From positions 44,195,562-44,259,561 of the forward strand of contig NC_041010.1 of the NCBI RefSeq assembly GCF_004193775.1: 64,000 nt of DNA. The letters run 5' to 3'. Position 1 is the stretch's first letter, and each line of letters opens with the position of its first letter. The notes beneath the pieces were generated by a model. That model was not told the DNA's origin and did no database searches. It saw only the letters and a list, made by a program, of their open reading frames with translations. Of this stretch, positions 1 through 15,000 are shown in pieces. A program made the translations under genes and the position numbers. The DNA comes from Glycine soja. Taxonomy: Eukaryota; Streptophyta; Magnoliopsida; Fabales; Fabaceae.

Positions 1-6
1 TCATAC

Positions 7-3000
7 CTGAGCAACCTTGAAAAGCTCATCCAATCCTTCTAGATTAAGATGAGCATTATGCAAGAGATCATATCTGTAATGTGAAAGTAAATGTTAACAT
101 CTCAAACGAAAGGAATAAAAGAAACTACATAATTTAAATGAAACTGCCCATTTTCTCTTCATATTGACTAAGTTGCAGATTATACACACAGAAACATAGA
201 AGAGTTTGAATTGTTTGGCTGAAGCTAGCTCAACATTCAAATTTCCATCAAACAGTTGTAGCTGTAGTGGGTTTCCAAAGCTTAATGACTAGTCAGTAGT
301 CACAACTCAAATATCTACATATATTCTTGAGACACACCACACATATACAACAGGATGGAGGGACAGTTGAAAATAATAGACAAGATAATAGATAGACAGT
401 AGGGTAAAATTAGCGAGGAAGACTAAGATAATAGGGGCAATCAGTCAAGAATTTAATAATTAATTAAAGCTGAGAATTTATAGGTGAAAAAACCAGAAGG
501 TAATAGAAAAAAGAAATTCACACAACTTGGCCCAATAGAACAGTTCAGTGGAAGTCAGGCTATGAGATCTCTTAATCTCTTGCTATAAGTACCTTTTCTG
601 CCAGTTACTCATGCTTTGCTTGGTTGTTTCTTCCTAACAATGTGAAAATAAAAACTTAACTTTGATAATTTAAAAGCTTCATCTTTAAAATTTAAAGCAT
701 AAAAACATATTCCTTCATTCTTACTTGCTTTCATCTTTTCAAAACTTTTGCAACATTTAGGCCAAATGAGCTGAAATCTTAGTTCTCTGATATATAAACA
801 ATTTCCAAAAGGAGTGAACAGGAAAGATAAAGTAAAAGTATAACACTAATAAATCCATCAGGAAACTCAACAGTCATCATTACATAACATTCCCTTGAAA
901 TCTATAAACAAGCTCCTGGAAACTGACAATTGTTACAGTAACTTTTCATGGCAATTTCATTCATAAAAACTTCGTACCCCATTGCCCAGAGGCTCTTCGC
1001 TATGCGAAGGTATGGGGGAGGGATGTTGTACGCAGCCTTACCCTTGCATATGCAAAGAGGCTGTTTCCGGATTCGAACCCATGACCAACAAGTCACCAAG
1101 GCACAACTTTACCGCTGCACCAAGGCTCGCCCTCACAAGTTCTAATCAATCTCCATGATTGCAGTATTGAAATAAATATTGTAGATCTGGAAAAGTCCTT
1201 TTAAGTCATCATAAAAACCCAAGGAAATAAATAACTTACTTGCATGAATCATAGACATCAGGAATTTGGGTGATGTCAAAACGCCTGTGAAAGTAACCCA
1301 CCGTCAGTGCATCAGCCAATACATTACACAAGCACAACCGCTATACATGAGCAATTTTGGAATTCATGATAGTTTTGTGTATGATATTGTCACTGGAAAA
1401 AACTAATTTAAAAAACTAGGGAAAATTAAAAATCATTTAATTAAGTTAAATATTTTTACAACCAAAAGCATTTTTTTACTTGTTCATGAAGCTACAAACT
1501 ACAATGTAAAAGTAAAGCACACTGTATTACAATGGACAGAAAAGAAAAATAATTTGGATGAGATGATTTAATAATACATATATGAATTCAAAATTAAGTT
1601 CATCTACAAATCAAGGAAAGATACAAATAGTGTCCATGTGCAAACTACAGGTGTGCAATAAGTTTTGACTTCACAAATAACTAGTTTTCAAAAGTTCCAA
1701 TCTGGCAGCCTTTCGTCGTGTACATTTTGTGTAACTAAAACCTTTTCTCATGTGTCAATGGTATTTGAAGTAACATTTCGTTTTTTAATATGTAGAAGGA
1801 AATACAATAAAACAAAACAAGATTAAACACAATAAATGTAAATGCTTACTCCTTGCGTTCATTATACAAGTCCCTTTCAAGCTTTTTCCACCGAGCATAC
1901 ATTAATAGAAACCCTTCACTTCCACAAGGTAATCCGGCAGCTATACGATCAACATCGATATTTGTCTTCCCAAGTGCTTTCGCTTGGTCATAAGGAGGAA
2001 TTACATCATATAAGCTCTTTTCTGCAAGTTTCTCATCTTCATCCGTGGCAAGTAGTCTTACTTGTTCAGTAACCTTCTTAATCAAACTTACCTATTCATG
2101 AGATATGCAGCGGAAGTTTGAGATACAAAAATAGTTTTAGTACCATTTCACACAAATAGTTTCATGTTCTATCAGTAATAGAAACCTAGAAGGATTTGGG
2201 AAGCAATAACTTCTGACAAAAGCTCAGAAAATAGCAAACATGTTCCCAATAGATGAGGGTGAGATAGTATGAACATAAAATGATCTTTGAAAAGGAATGC
2301 AAGCCTACCATACCAATTTAGAAATATAGCAAAATTTTACAATTGCAACTCAATCAACTTTTTCTGACATATCTGTAACCTTAAAAAAGTTTACATATAT
2401 GACCAAAAAATGAAAGCAGTTTCTCATACATGAAATCACATTTAATGATATTTAGTGACCTACTCATGATTGCTTGGGGGGGCTTCTATTTTTTATTTAT
2501 TTTAAAAGAGATTAAACAGGGGAAAGGTTCTCCCATTCTCCCATTTGACCATCCCCTAACCCTACAATTGTGGGATGTTCATTCTTAAGTCTTTGCTTTG
2601 TTTTAGATTGAACAGCTTTGTCGCATTTTAGAGCACCCTTGGGTCTGAGTTTCCTATCAGCTTGTCTGATTAAAAGATATCTTAATTAGCACTATTGTGA
2701 ATTTTAAGTTTAACAACAAAAAATCCATCTAAATCACTATTTGATTTTTGCTTCTCATATTGAAGGAGTTCTATGTGAGTATGTTTTAAATGAACAAAAC
2801 ATATGCAATAATCCCACATCTTTAGCCAGAAGAAACAACACCATTCTAATGAATTTCATCTTCCTATTTATGTTTTAATTATTCATATGTATAAGACTTT
2901 AGTATTTTACTCCCTAAGTGTTTTTTACTTAGTTTCTGTATCTCTTGTAATCAAAGGTTGGTTAACTGTTTCTCACAGTTAACTAATTCAGGATAGGTTA

Positions 3001-6000
3001 GTTTTCTGTTAAACAGTTGTAAGTACAACTGTCAACAGCTTTATCATTCTGTTATGCAACTTCCTATATGTATTGCTTCATTCCCCAATCTATGGTTGGG
3101 TTGATTCCTCATCAATACAGAAACACTTTCCTCTTTCTCTCTTCTCCCTAAATCTCTTTAATATGACACTCATGACTCATCTACCACACCATCTCAGCAT
3201 ATTTTGACAATGATTATTTTATTTTACAAAAATATGTGCCAATAAGTTCTTGTGGACAATTTTTAATTTACTGGCAACAAATTGTAGAATCTACTATATA
3301 CAAGTCCAAAATAAAGTCATATACTAGAATCATGCCATGGCAGAAGAGGTTAATGACGATGCATTGCTATATTTACAAAAAACATTACCAACTTGGGAAG
3401 CAATTCGGACGCATTCGGTGGCAATCCAGCACCATCAACCATCCAAGAAAATTCAGGTGATTCATTGTTATGGATTGTCTTTGAACTAGAGGTTATGATT
3501 TCATTTAGCCGAGCCTGCAGAATATTCAACCAAGACTATAAATAAGTTGAAAAGCATGCCATTGTTCCTATATTACTTCCTGAACATTACTTGGAATGCA
3601 TGAGTTGTAAAATACACAATCACATGGTATCAATCACCAAGAGTTCAGGAATTCAATTCTTGTTCCCTCATTCTCCACAATACAAAATTAAATTTATCCA
3701 CAAAATCAAGGGAGCCTATGCATTATCCATGCTTCCATCCCAAAGGCTCTATCATGGGGGGCATCTTAGCAATATATAAAATTATTCATAGGCCTCCTAA
3801 TAGCTCAAGCTTTGATAGTATTTTAAAGAAAATGAAATGCAAATCGGAAGGGATCATTTCAATTCCCATATATGGTGAGCGGAAAGGGAATGGGCATTTC
3901 TACAATCATACGAATAGGAGTTCCATCACAAATGTGCTAGAAGCCCCATTTTATTTAACCAAAATGTTAGGGGAAATAATGGACCAACCTGTCAAGCTAA
4001 CTTGTTTAGCATTAGATCAAAGTGGCAGAAATGAGAATGTTAAGATTGATGTGTTGCCAAACAAGAAAAAACAAGATACAAAATGATTATATACGAGGAG
4101 ATTAGTGTAGCACCGATTTAGGAAAAGATAACAAAAATCAATAAAGATGGTTTAGACATGTACAAAGAAGGTCCCAAGAGGCACTAGTAAGAAGCATAGA
4201 TTGTATGGTTTTTAATCCTGTGAAGTGGAGAGCGAAACCAGAAAGACATTGGAGGAAGTGATCAAGAGGGATTTGATGGTAAATAATATTGCTGAAACTT
4301 TGGATTTTAACCAAGCTAGATGGTGTCGTGTAATCCATGTAGCTGACTCACCTAGTGGAAAAAGGTTTTTTTCTTGTATTAGAATGTGTTAAAAAGCGTG
4401 TTATAGAGTGTGTTGCAAGCACTCCTTAATCCTAAAAGCTTAAGCTATTAGACAAAGACACATGAATGGTTTCATCTTTAATAAACACAACAAGCTAAAA
4501 GGGCCCTTGCATAACAGGGTTTCTAAGAAATTAAACCATTCATCAGCCTTCATCTAACAGCTCAAGCCTTTAGGAAAGCTGGTCTTTGACATTGAACAGA
4601 ATCCATTTTCAATTTTCATCACTACTGCAATGACTATAATATAGAACAAGGACAACATAAATCACTGTACACACTACAAACCTTGGCTTCTTCCATTTCA
4701 ATACTGGCATTGTCAAGCCCATCCAACATGGAGGAGTCTTTACTAACAAGTGAAACCTAACATTAAAATTATATTAGTCAAAGATATCCAACACAAAAAA
4801 CAGATTAAATACTCCCTTTAGAAAGATTTTAAAAACCAACCAGGATTGGTGTTAGCTGCCCTTCAAGGTCAAGAAGACCTTTGGCAAAAGCGGCTGCAGA
4901 CATCTGTTAACAGAGACCAAATATTAAATTGTTCATAAATGATGCTATTTTTGACAGATTATGCAGGTTAGCAACATAATCTCGACATTAGACATAAATA
5001 ATTAAATAACAAGGGGAGCAATTGCTTTCAAAACCACTCAGGAAGTCGAGGCTTCCTTTTTATTGCAGGAAGGTTAGTATGACATAGCCCATACCTGCAC
5101 ACGACCCTCATCAGAGCTGTATATCTTAAGATCATGACGGTATGTGCTATGGAGGCGAAGCAGCCCTGTACCTTCTCCTGCGACATTTAAGAATTTAATT
5201 TGCATGTCATGCATGGTACAATCCATTGTCATGTCTATATTACAAGAACAATGAAAAATCATATTTGAAACCTATCATGCTGACTAATACTTCAGTTTTT
5301 AAGCATAACAGTATGATGTAAACACACATATTCACAAACTGTACAACCAGTATGGATACTGCCTTTTCTTCCTTTATTTTCCCAAATTTGTTCAAATCAG
5401 AGAAATCATTTGAAATACATAAAAATGTGTTTCAAATGCAAAGAAACATTTCAAAGTTCAAACAGCTAAAAACTGATGTGGAACTCTGTAAGGACTAAAA
5501 CATGTTAAAAACCTTTTAAAACATTGAAATTTGTTACATATTGTATTGTTTAAGATGTATTTACGTTGCATGATATATTTTCTGTTACATGTTTTCTTAA
5601 GTATAACCCAGCATATCAGAACATCAAATAGACCTTTATTGTTAAAGAGGAATCTCAAATAAAACAACTGATAGCATATCAGTGGAAAGAAAAGGAACTT
5701 TGGTATATTCAGAATAGTTTTAAGCAAGCTCTAATATCCCTTTTATAGGGTAAACAACTAAGCCAGAATAGGGAAATAAAGAAACAATATATAAAAAAGT
5801 AAATAGCAAGATACAAAGATATTTTTTCATATCCTAAAATTCTAGGATAGTTACAATACAACAATATCTTAATGCCAAAAGTAACACTAGAGTAAAGTGA
5901 TAGAATTATTTACTCCAGTAGAGTGATGGAACATGTGAACAACATACAGTGGTCTTATGAATATAACTCTGCAATAATATGTTCGTAAATATAAAAATCT

Positions 6001-9000
6001 TGACAATTAGATCCATATCAGGTTTTTATGTCATTGGAAATAAGTACATTTATTTAAGAAAATATTTACTGGAAAGACTGTAAGAATTCTCTAGCACAAT
6101 CAGTTAACATGAGGGTTTTACACTTATACATCCCAATACCTGAATTTGAGCTAGCAAGACTGTCCATCCAAACTGTTTGTTCTAACACAACTATTCTTAT
6201 TAGTAAATGAATATTTTGTTATGCTTAATTTACAACGAAACTAAAACTCCTTATCAACACATTGAAAATGAAGCCAAAAATATACAGCCCATTAGTATCA
6301 AACAAATGAAAAGCTTAAGCAAGTATGCACAGACCCATAGGTAGTTTTATATCTCTTAAAGCACATGTTTAGGCAACCACCATTCCTACTTGAAAGAAGA
6401 ATCTCAAATAATCTAATATATCATATCAAAATATAAAATCTTTGGTACTACTTCTGCAGTCACTGCCGGAAAAAAATCTACCATAACATGCCTCATTGCC
6501 TTTTAATTTAAACTTCAGAATACATTGCTGACTGAAAATCTATTTGAGTTACCTGGATACATATTATTGCGGAAATATCTTCCTAATTCTTCAGCCTACA
6601 AAGGAAAAAAAAATCAATACAACTAGAAAGACAATCATAAACACAAATCTTACATTTACTATCAACTACAACAGCAATACAATCAAACTCAAACTGAGCA
6701 GAAACATTCTTTGATGTGTTTATCAATCTGAACCTGCTTTCTGCCAGCATGTGTAAGAACACCCCCATATTTAAGAACCATCAGAGCTTCAACAGGTCGT
6801 TCTTCTGCACCTTCACCATTGCTTTTGGCCACTTTGATCCACTTTAGTGGCTTTAATTGGACCTTCCTATATATGCCAGAGAAATGCCCACCCTGATATT
6901 GAATAAAAGAAAACAAAAGTAGTACATGAAACGTCTGAAGTCTTTTTTATTACAATTATGAAAAATATAAAACCAAAGCTGCTGTTATTCAGGCTTTAAA
7001 AGTCATGCAGGAGCATTGTCTTCCTCTTTTGCAAGCAATATGGGTGGCACGTCACAACTAATAGACAAATTTCTGTATTAAGTGCAACTCAGTACCTGTT
7101 TTCTTTATCTAGATAAATACATAGCAAAAGCACCAAAAGCCTTTCCCACTAGACAGGTCAGCTACATGGATTCAAAACTGCCATTGTGTACTATAAAAAA
7201 CTACCATGGCTTTCTAATTGTTTCACTTGTTTCTTGGTCTTCCTCAACTTCTATTGGGGTTATCACTTATCATCCATTTGATCAACCCTTCCTAATGGGG
7301 CTTTGGTTGGTCTTCTGACATGAACAAATCAAGAACAAACTCTCCCCAAAACTTATATATATAGGGCTGTAAACACATGAATCATTTTATTACCATTATA
7401 AATTATAAGTGAATTGGGCTTATTTGAACTCTTAAAACTATCTGCAGGCAGGATTATCCAAGTCTTCTAAGGAGAACTTTAGCCATATTCCTAGCCAACA
7501 TAGGACGTTTTAAGGCACACATCACACTTAGGACTAGACATCTAAAACATTAAGTTTGCAGAGATGAATAAGCTATGAATTCTATACCATGCCAGAAATA
7601 GATAAAACGGAAGTCAATCCCAAAAGCTACCTCGAGGGAATGGTTGGCCAAGACACATTAGTATGCCAGCCATATTCCTAGCTGATACCATACGTCTTAA
7701 CAATAACATCTCTTATCACTCCCTCATGCAAAAGTGCTTTGGAGTTGAAGCATGGATAATATTTACAAGAATGAGAGCAACAATAATTAAACTTCTAACT
7801 GTTCCATCAAGCTCCCAACTCTCCCAAAAGCTTAAGTTGTCAGGTAAAAACTCATGAATAGTTACATATGTAATATACCTTAAGAATATAAGAAAAGAAA
7901 ATAATGTCTCCTTGTTTATTCTTGAAAAGAGTTAGTGATAATGTTTCCTAGTTTTTTTTTTCTTGAGAAACATTGGTACACTGAAATGTCTCGAGGTGAA
8001 GTTTTTTCAAGTAGTAAAGTTGTATCTGACAGTTACTATAGAATTGAAAGTTCAGTCAATATCTCCATAAAGCAACCCAATCAAAGGGATACAAGTCAAC
8101 AGCTCCACAGTCCACAGAAATATAAATTTCAAATTTAAATTACCATCAGGTTATTAATACACTACAAACTTGCTATTATCATATAATGAACAAAGTTAAG
8201 AAAATTAAAAACCTCTTCAAGGACAGCTTTAACTTGACGGAGCTTTTCAGCGTGCTCGACTTCAGCCTCACTATCACTTTCTCGATCTGGTCTACATAAT
8301 ATATACAGCTATAGTTATTTCAAAACCCTTGAAATAATAAAAATATACTGATCAGAAAACCCATAAAATTACTTGCCAACAGAAATGGCAAAGCATACAT
8401 TCAAAATGTGCAAATAATAATCATGTGAATATAGGAAATTGCAAAAGCCATCTCCTGGTTCAGTCAAAAGAAACATTGAGAAAAAACTGACTGTACCAGA
8501 CCAGCCACGCATCCAAAATTTGATTAACATTTGGTGTGAAATTGAAATTGAGTTGTGCATGCAATGCTAATGTGTATTACATATTGAAGCTTGTGCAGGG
8601 TGAAATACCTGGTACGAGGAACTAGCATGCGTGTGGCATCTAACAGATCTTGAAGTTGAACAGCACTTTTAAGTTTTGTCTGCAAACAAAAGATCATTAA
8701 ATCAAACAAAAGAGGTAAAAAAAAATCCAGTGGATCAAATAAAAGTTGACAAATATTACATAAGCACTAGAAAATAATATCACCTCAGCTCTAGGTCGGC
8801 CTCCATTGTATTTCAACATTAGGTTTAGCAGTTTTTCCTCAGTAACTTTTAGCTTCACCTTCTGTTTGGGAGTTCTATCACCACTGCCAAAACAGAAGAG
8901 TAAATAGCAAAGAACAAGATGCTTAACTAATTTAAGTTAAAAAAGGAAAAGAACATACTGACGAATAACAGCAATTACACATCGTAGTTCCTCAGATTGT

Positions 9001-12000
9001 CCAAAAGTGCCAACAATACCACTACCCTGACGAGTGAGTCCCTCAGAAGGTTGAACTGGTTCATTTACTTTCCATGGTAAAGTTGGTGGAATTGCTGAAG
9101 AAAGATGAGGTGCTTTTGCATCGAAGAACATCTTGCGCAGCACACAGGCGGCATCATCATAATACCTTCAGAAGTAGCAAACAAGAAATGATAAAAATTT
9201 CACCAAAAAGATATCATGCAAAAAGAGTTGTAAATAAGATTTTCCAATTATAGATACAAGCAGAGTGAATAACTATTGATGTATTTTGAACCATGCAACA
9301 ATGCCAAAACAATAAATCACAAAATATTACTTGTGTGAGTTTTTAACAAAGCTCCATCCATTCACGTCACAAACATAGGAGCGTCCCTCGCATCTCAAGA
9401 GATCAAATCCACAAACCTGCAAGCAACAAGAATGACCTATAGTAGGAGAAGAGGAGCAGACTTAAAAACATTTTCTTTTCTTCACTAAGACAAACCATTT
9501 TTAAGACTTCATCCTCAAAAAGTCTGTCACATGATATGAAGTTGAAATTACAAACTAGGAGCCAGATATTTCCAACAAATTTTCAAAACACAGTCACTCA
9601 TAAGTCATGACCAAGAAGAATACATCATCTTCAAATGACATGCAGTATTGTAGTTGCCACATTCACAAACATACCGCTTGCCTGAATGCAATGCAAACTT
9701 CTCTTGCCATTTCTTTCTCAGCAGGAGTCAGGAGGACTGGATACCTAACCTGCCAAATGAAATTGTAGGCATTTTTCAACAAGAAAAATTAAATTATTGT
9801 TGCACACCAGCCAGAAACTCCAGCCTGTTTTTGAATAAATATTTGTTTCTTCTCAAATCCACCTACAATCTATAACTAAGACAAAGATTGAATGCTCACA
9901 CAATATTTTCTGTTGATTAAAACTAAAGAATTACTCTATTACAATGAGCAAACCTGAAAGGAATCCTTTTTAAGTAACAAAAATAGACACTAATTATTAG
10001 GAAAATTATGCTCAAGCAATGTTAAATACAAGAAAAAATGTAGCAAGGACTAAATGTAGACTATAAAAACCGAAATTGATATATGGGAGAAGGGACTAAA
10101 TGTCTGTCAGGCTACTTAGTACTTACTTCCTTCCCATCAGTATTTCTCATCACAACACCATCAACCACAGGAGACTTCCTTGCCTCAGCATGAGCATATT
10201 CAGGGCCAACTGTATATACCTACAATCATATGTTGAAATGTTGAAAATAATTTCTGTTGTGAAAAACTATTTAGAAACATCACATAAGTCTGAAAAAATC
10301 CCAAATATATATAATTAAAAAAATAAAGAAACAATAAAACAAACACAAAGCAACATAAACTTCACAGCCAAACCTTAACATCTGTCCCTCCAGTTGGCAT
10401 GAACTCCTCGTAAATATAGGACCCTTCACGCCTCACTCTTCTCACCTCTGGATGGAACTCACTAGACCTGTTGCCAACCTAAGATCAAAAAATACCCAAA
10501 GCAGACCAAGTTGCTTAATTATATTTAGTCATAAGATTCGGAAAAAAATTGATAACATCAACGTACTATCCCGGAAGTTCAATGTTGCTTTTGGGACATG
10601 GAAAACTGATTTCACAGAAGGAATACAGATGAACTGAAATGAGTTGGAATGTAATGGTTATTCTAATTAAATAGCCTTCTAGCATTGTTTGATATAATGG
10701 ATCAATGTGGAATGGAACTGAAGTTGATATAATGATGTAAATGCCTCTTTATAATAATGATAACAAGAACAACTTCATATCCACATGAATATATATTATT
10801 GACTATTCGGAGCTTTGTTCCAGTTTATTTCCTTTTTGTAACTTGATTACAAAAAATAGTCACTAAAAACAGAGCAAATGCTTTATTTGTGATAAATGAA
10901 ATGTAAATTGTCATTTTCTCTGGATGTACAATACATAAATTAAAACTCTACTCGTGTTGCTTTTGTAAATATTTTAGCAGTAGCATCCTCTATTGTTCAT
11001 GAGGCTAAAGCAAATTAAATGCAGCAAGGATAATGACTACATTTTTTTCAAATTATTCAGGTATGATGAGAAAAGGAAAATTAAATCACATTCCGTGGAT
11101 GGACGATGGAATACATATGGGTATTGGACATTCTTCGCTCTTTTTTTTGTGAAAGAAACTAAGACAGAAAATGATCATGTAACTGCTGTCTTTTTTAATT
11201 TATGATGTGCTCTATAAGACAATTTAATGTTAACAGTACTTCAATACACCTGCCTAATTAGGTAGAGTGACATGTCAGCTTAAAGCTTACCTTCCTAAAT
11301 AATTCCTTCATACCTCCACCAGCCGAACTGGGATAGTATATCATTATACTATGATTATCACCTTCACAAAATAAAATAAGGGTTATACCATATCAAAGAA
11401 AATATATTTTCAATTAGTTATATATCAAGTAAACAAAAAAAAAAAAAAGAGGTTGTCATGAGAAATCAAAAGCTTTATTACTTTTTACAAACAGACCAAC
11501 AGTAATTATGTAATCAAGACAGAATTTTCATATATTCAAATAACAATTTCTAGATATGAGCATCTTTGAGGGTATAACTTCTATCATTAATTTACGGCAC
11601 AAAAGGAAAAGTATGTTAGATAACTTAACTCTGCAAACCCCACAAATTTCTGAAGTTTCTTAATAGGTGATTATCAGTATAGTATTTGGAGCTATACCAT
11701 AGACATGCAATGCTATCACTTTTTAAAGATCCATATACCATTCTCATGCTAAAGCAACCCAATGCAATGCCCATGGCATAAATCAGTTGTATTACTAGAC
11801 AGATTATTAGATCACACATCACATTGCCTTCGACCATGACATGAAAGAAACATGGAATTGCAAAACAGTTTTAGCCGTAGATAAAAGAAATAGGCTCACC
11901 ATCAATAGGCTTCTCCACAAATGGCTTCCAGAAACGCATACCATGAACCTCAACAAAATCTTCTTCCTCAATGAAGTAATCCAAATGTTGGTATGGTACT

Positions 12001-15000
12001 TCTCTATTTACAAGGGCATACCTTGGAACATGGATTCCAAACTTTTCAAGATGCTTGAACCCCAAAATTGAACATTATTAAAACCATTATATGTCTTTAA
12101 AGAAATAGCAAAAAGCATTTAGCTGTAATAGGCCAAACAGTTACACATGGTTACACACCAACCATAGGCATACATACACATAATATGTCTAAAACTCTAA
12201 CTGACGGCTAGAAATGTATGACAACTGCGAAATCTGAACTAATTTGATAGTCAATTTTGGATAATAATGATAACAATTTCTTCACTTTACTATTATTTTT
12301 AATGAAATAACGAAGAAATTAACATCGTTGCAATTTTTTATTAGCAGAAGTCAAAAGAAGAATTCAAGCGCTTTAGAGGAAAATTGATGAAAAATATGAA
12401 AGAAAAAGCCTTGAAAAAGTTGGAAGAAGTGGACAGCTCGCTCAGCGTGCACTCTCGCTTAGCGGGCAATTTCAGGCTTAGAGCGCAGTCTCACTTAGCG
12501 CGCAACCCAGGCTTAGCGTGAGAAGGCCCACGAGGAAGCCCAAGGCGCACTTAGCACGAAGTCAGCATGAAAAGTAAGCTACCTCAGGACTATAAAAGGA
12601 GTAGGAAGCAGGAACAGACACACCGAGTCTCAGAGCTCTCCAAAATCCAAAGTCTGAGTCTCTTCCTTAAGGGAAACCCTCTTTTTTTTTAGCCACTCTT
12701 TCTTGCTATTAGTCATCCAACCCCTTCTTCTATTAGCCATCCAATCCCTTCTTCTATTAGCCCCTGAAGTGTAATTCTTTTGTTGTAGGAGGCTAAACCC
12801 CTTTTGTTGTGAACCTGGAGGCCAAACTCTTTAATGTAATTCTTTCTCATTATCTATTTAATGCAATTTTGTTTCTATTTTATTATTTTTCTATGTGTTT
12901 TTCTATTATTATGGTCTGATTATCCATATAATGTTTAGAGGGTCATGCATTGAAAAATTGTTATTTTCTAAAGAACCGGGGAAGAATATCTAAATAAATT
13001 CATTGCTAGAAATAAATTGACATTTGTTTTGCCTTAACGAATTTTTGCATCTCTTATCTTAATGCAGTTTGTAATTTTTGTCTCTGTAAAAAAATTTGGG
13101 GTAAAATGATAAATAAACTAAGTCCTTCATGCGGGAAACCAAAGATAGGGTAATTCAGTAGATGCAGCTGGAAAGAGGGATTTCATTAAATAAAGAAAAT
13201 CTTTTATATTACATTAAAAGTAGTTTTGGCATACTAGGCTCCAACAATATTACATTCTGACTTTATCTTTTCACATTTAGACTATTGCTTATTTTTTTGT
13301 TATCTTTCTTCTTTTCTTTTACCCCCAATTTTTACATTCACAATTCTTTATATTTTTTTTCTTCTATTTTTTCTCATTGCTTAATAATTGGATTTGTATC
13401 ACTTAAGTACAACCAAAGTCCCTATGGATTCGACACTTGAACTTCTATTTTAATCTTTACTACTTGAGATAAAATTGGTACACTTGTCAATAAGTTAACA
13501 ATGTACCACCACCCCCGACCCCAAAACCAAAGGAAACACTTAGCCAACTCCAAGGCCAACTAGAATTTCCTGGCTGAGTTTGGCTTTAAACTAAAAATAA
13601 CACAGGTTTCTGATGAAGAGGAGCTAGTTAGGCTCAGGCCTTAAAAAATGTCAAAAATAGATCCTGTCTATTCCAATTTCATAGAGGCACAAAGCACAAG
13701 CCTATTTTACCTTGTTCTGAAATTCAAATCTTGCAAGGATTAGACTCCTATGTTTGGAATGGTGGAAGAGCATGGAATGGAAGGGAATGAAATATTATGG
13801 TGTTATGTTCCTTTGTTTGGATTGCTAAAATGATGATGGAAATTAATGGAACTCATTCCATTGTTTACCTTCTTTTTTATTTTCCCCCAATTTGGGAGGA
13901 ATGAGATGGAATGGGAATTTTATTCAATCATAACATATCCAAACAATGGAAGGGAGGTTTCATTCCATTATGTTCCAATTCATTTTTATCCACATTCCAT
14001 TTCATTTCCATTCCATCTCTTTTCGTCAATCCAAACATAGCAAGTCATAAAGGGTCTAAGATAGTTTTTTTTTTTTTGGATTCAGCTCTAAGATAGTATA
14101 TTACAAAGCATTCAAGGCTTCAACAAAATGAAAGCTTCAATATACTTATTTCTAAAATGGAAATCTAAGATAGCTTAATGTAAACAAGGTGAAATGTCAT
14201 GAAATCTGAAAACAAAGCAATTAGATCATAGCCAAAAGAAAGAAATAGACACCCCCTACCTCGTATACTTTTCTTCGATCATGAAGAAGGTGTTGAGGCT
14301 CCAGTTCATTTACTAGAAAGGGTCTGGATCACAGTGCACAGAATTTAGATCAATAAACATTCTCATCCAATAACTAAAAGAAAACTATAATAAATAAAAT
14401 AACAATGTAACAATTAAAAACAGAACAATGTGGAGAAATTATGCCTATGCATGTACATATTTAAGTGAAGATTCTCATTGTGTAGGGGAAAAAATACAGA
14501 GAAATGTTATAAGCAGACATAAACAGAGGACAAGGAAAAGAGAAATATATAGAGAATTTCAATCAACATTGTAGGCCTATCTCCACATACAAAATAGAGA
14601 GAAAATCTGCTATGATAAATGAAATTACAAGGACTAACCACTCCACACAAAATCCCTAATCTCAAAACACACATTGCACACTCCGGAAAATTATGCATTG
14701 AACTAACAACTGAAGTTACAAGATATATATCAACCACCTGATGCCCTTCTCCACTGCACTCTCCCTGATGGCTTGCTCCTAATAGTTACTCTTTTACTTT
14801 CCACCACCCTTGCCACATAGATAAGGTTGTTACAGCCTAAATCTCCATTCTGTACCTTAAATTATGCTCACCGTCTTAAGTCTTTAGTCCCTTACTAGTT
14901 ACTACCCTCTCTACTCTATTCCTCCTTTCATGCACTTCAGGAATTGCAGGAGGTCTAACATTCACACTTCTCATAACAAACCACACTAGAAAGAGCAATA

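Noticed and set aside
1069..1125. Functional tRNA gene suggested by A and B boxes
   Set aside because: The boxes belong to the tRNA-derived head of an Au SINE; the sequence cannot close an acceptor stem and continues into the SINE body.
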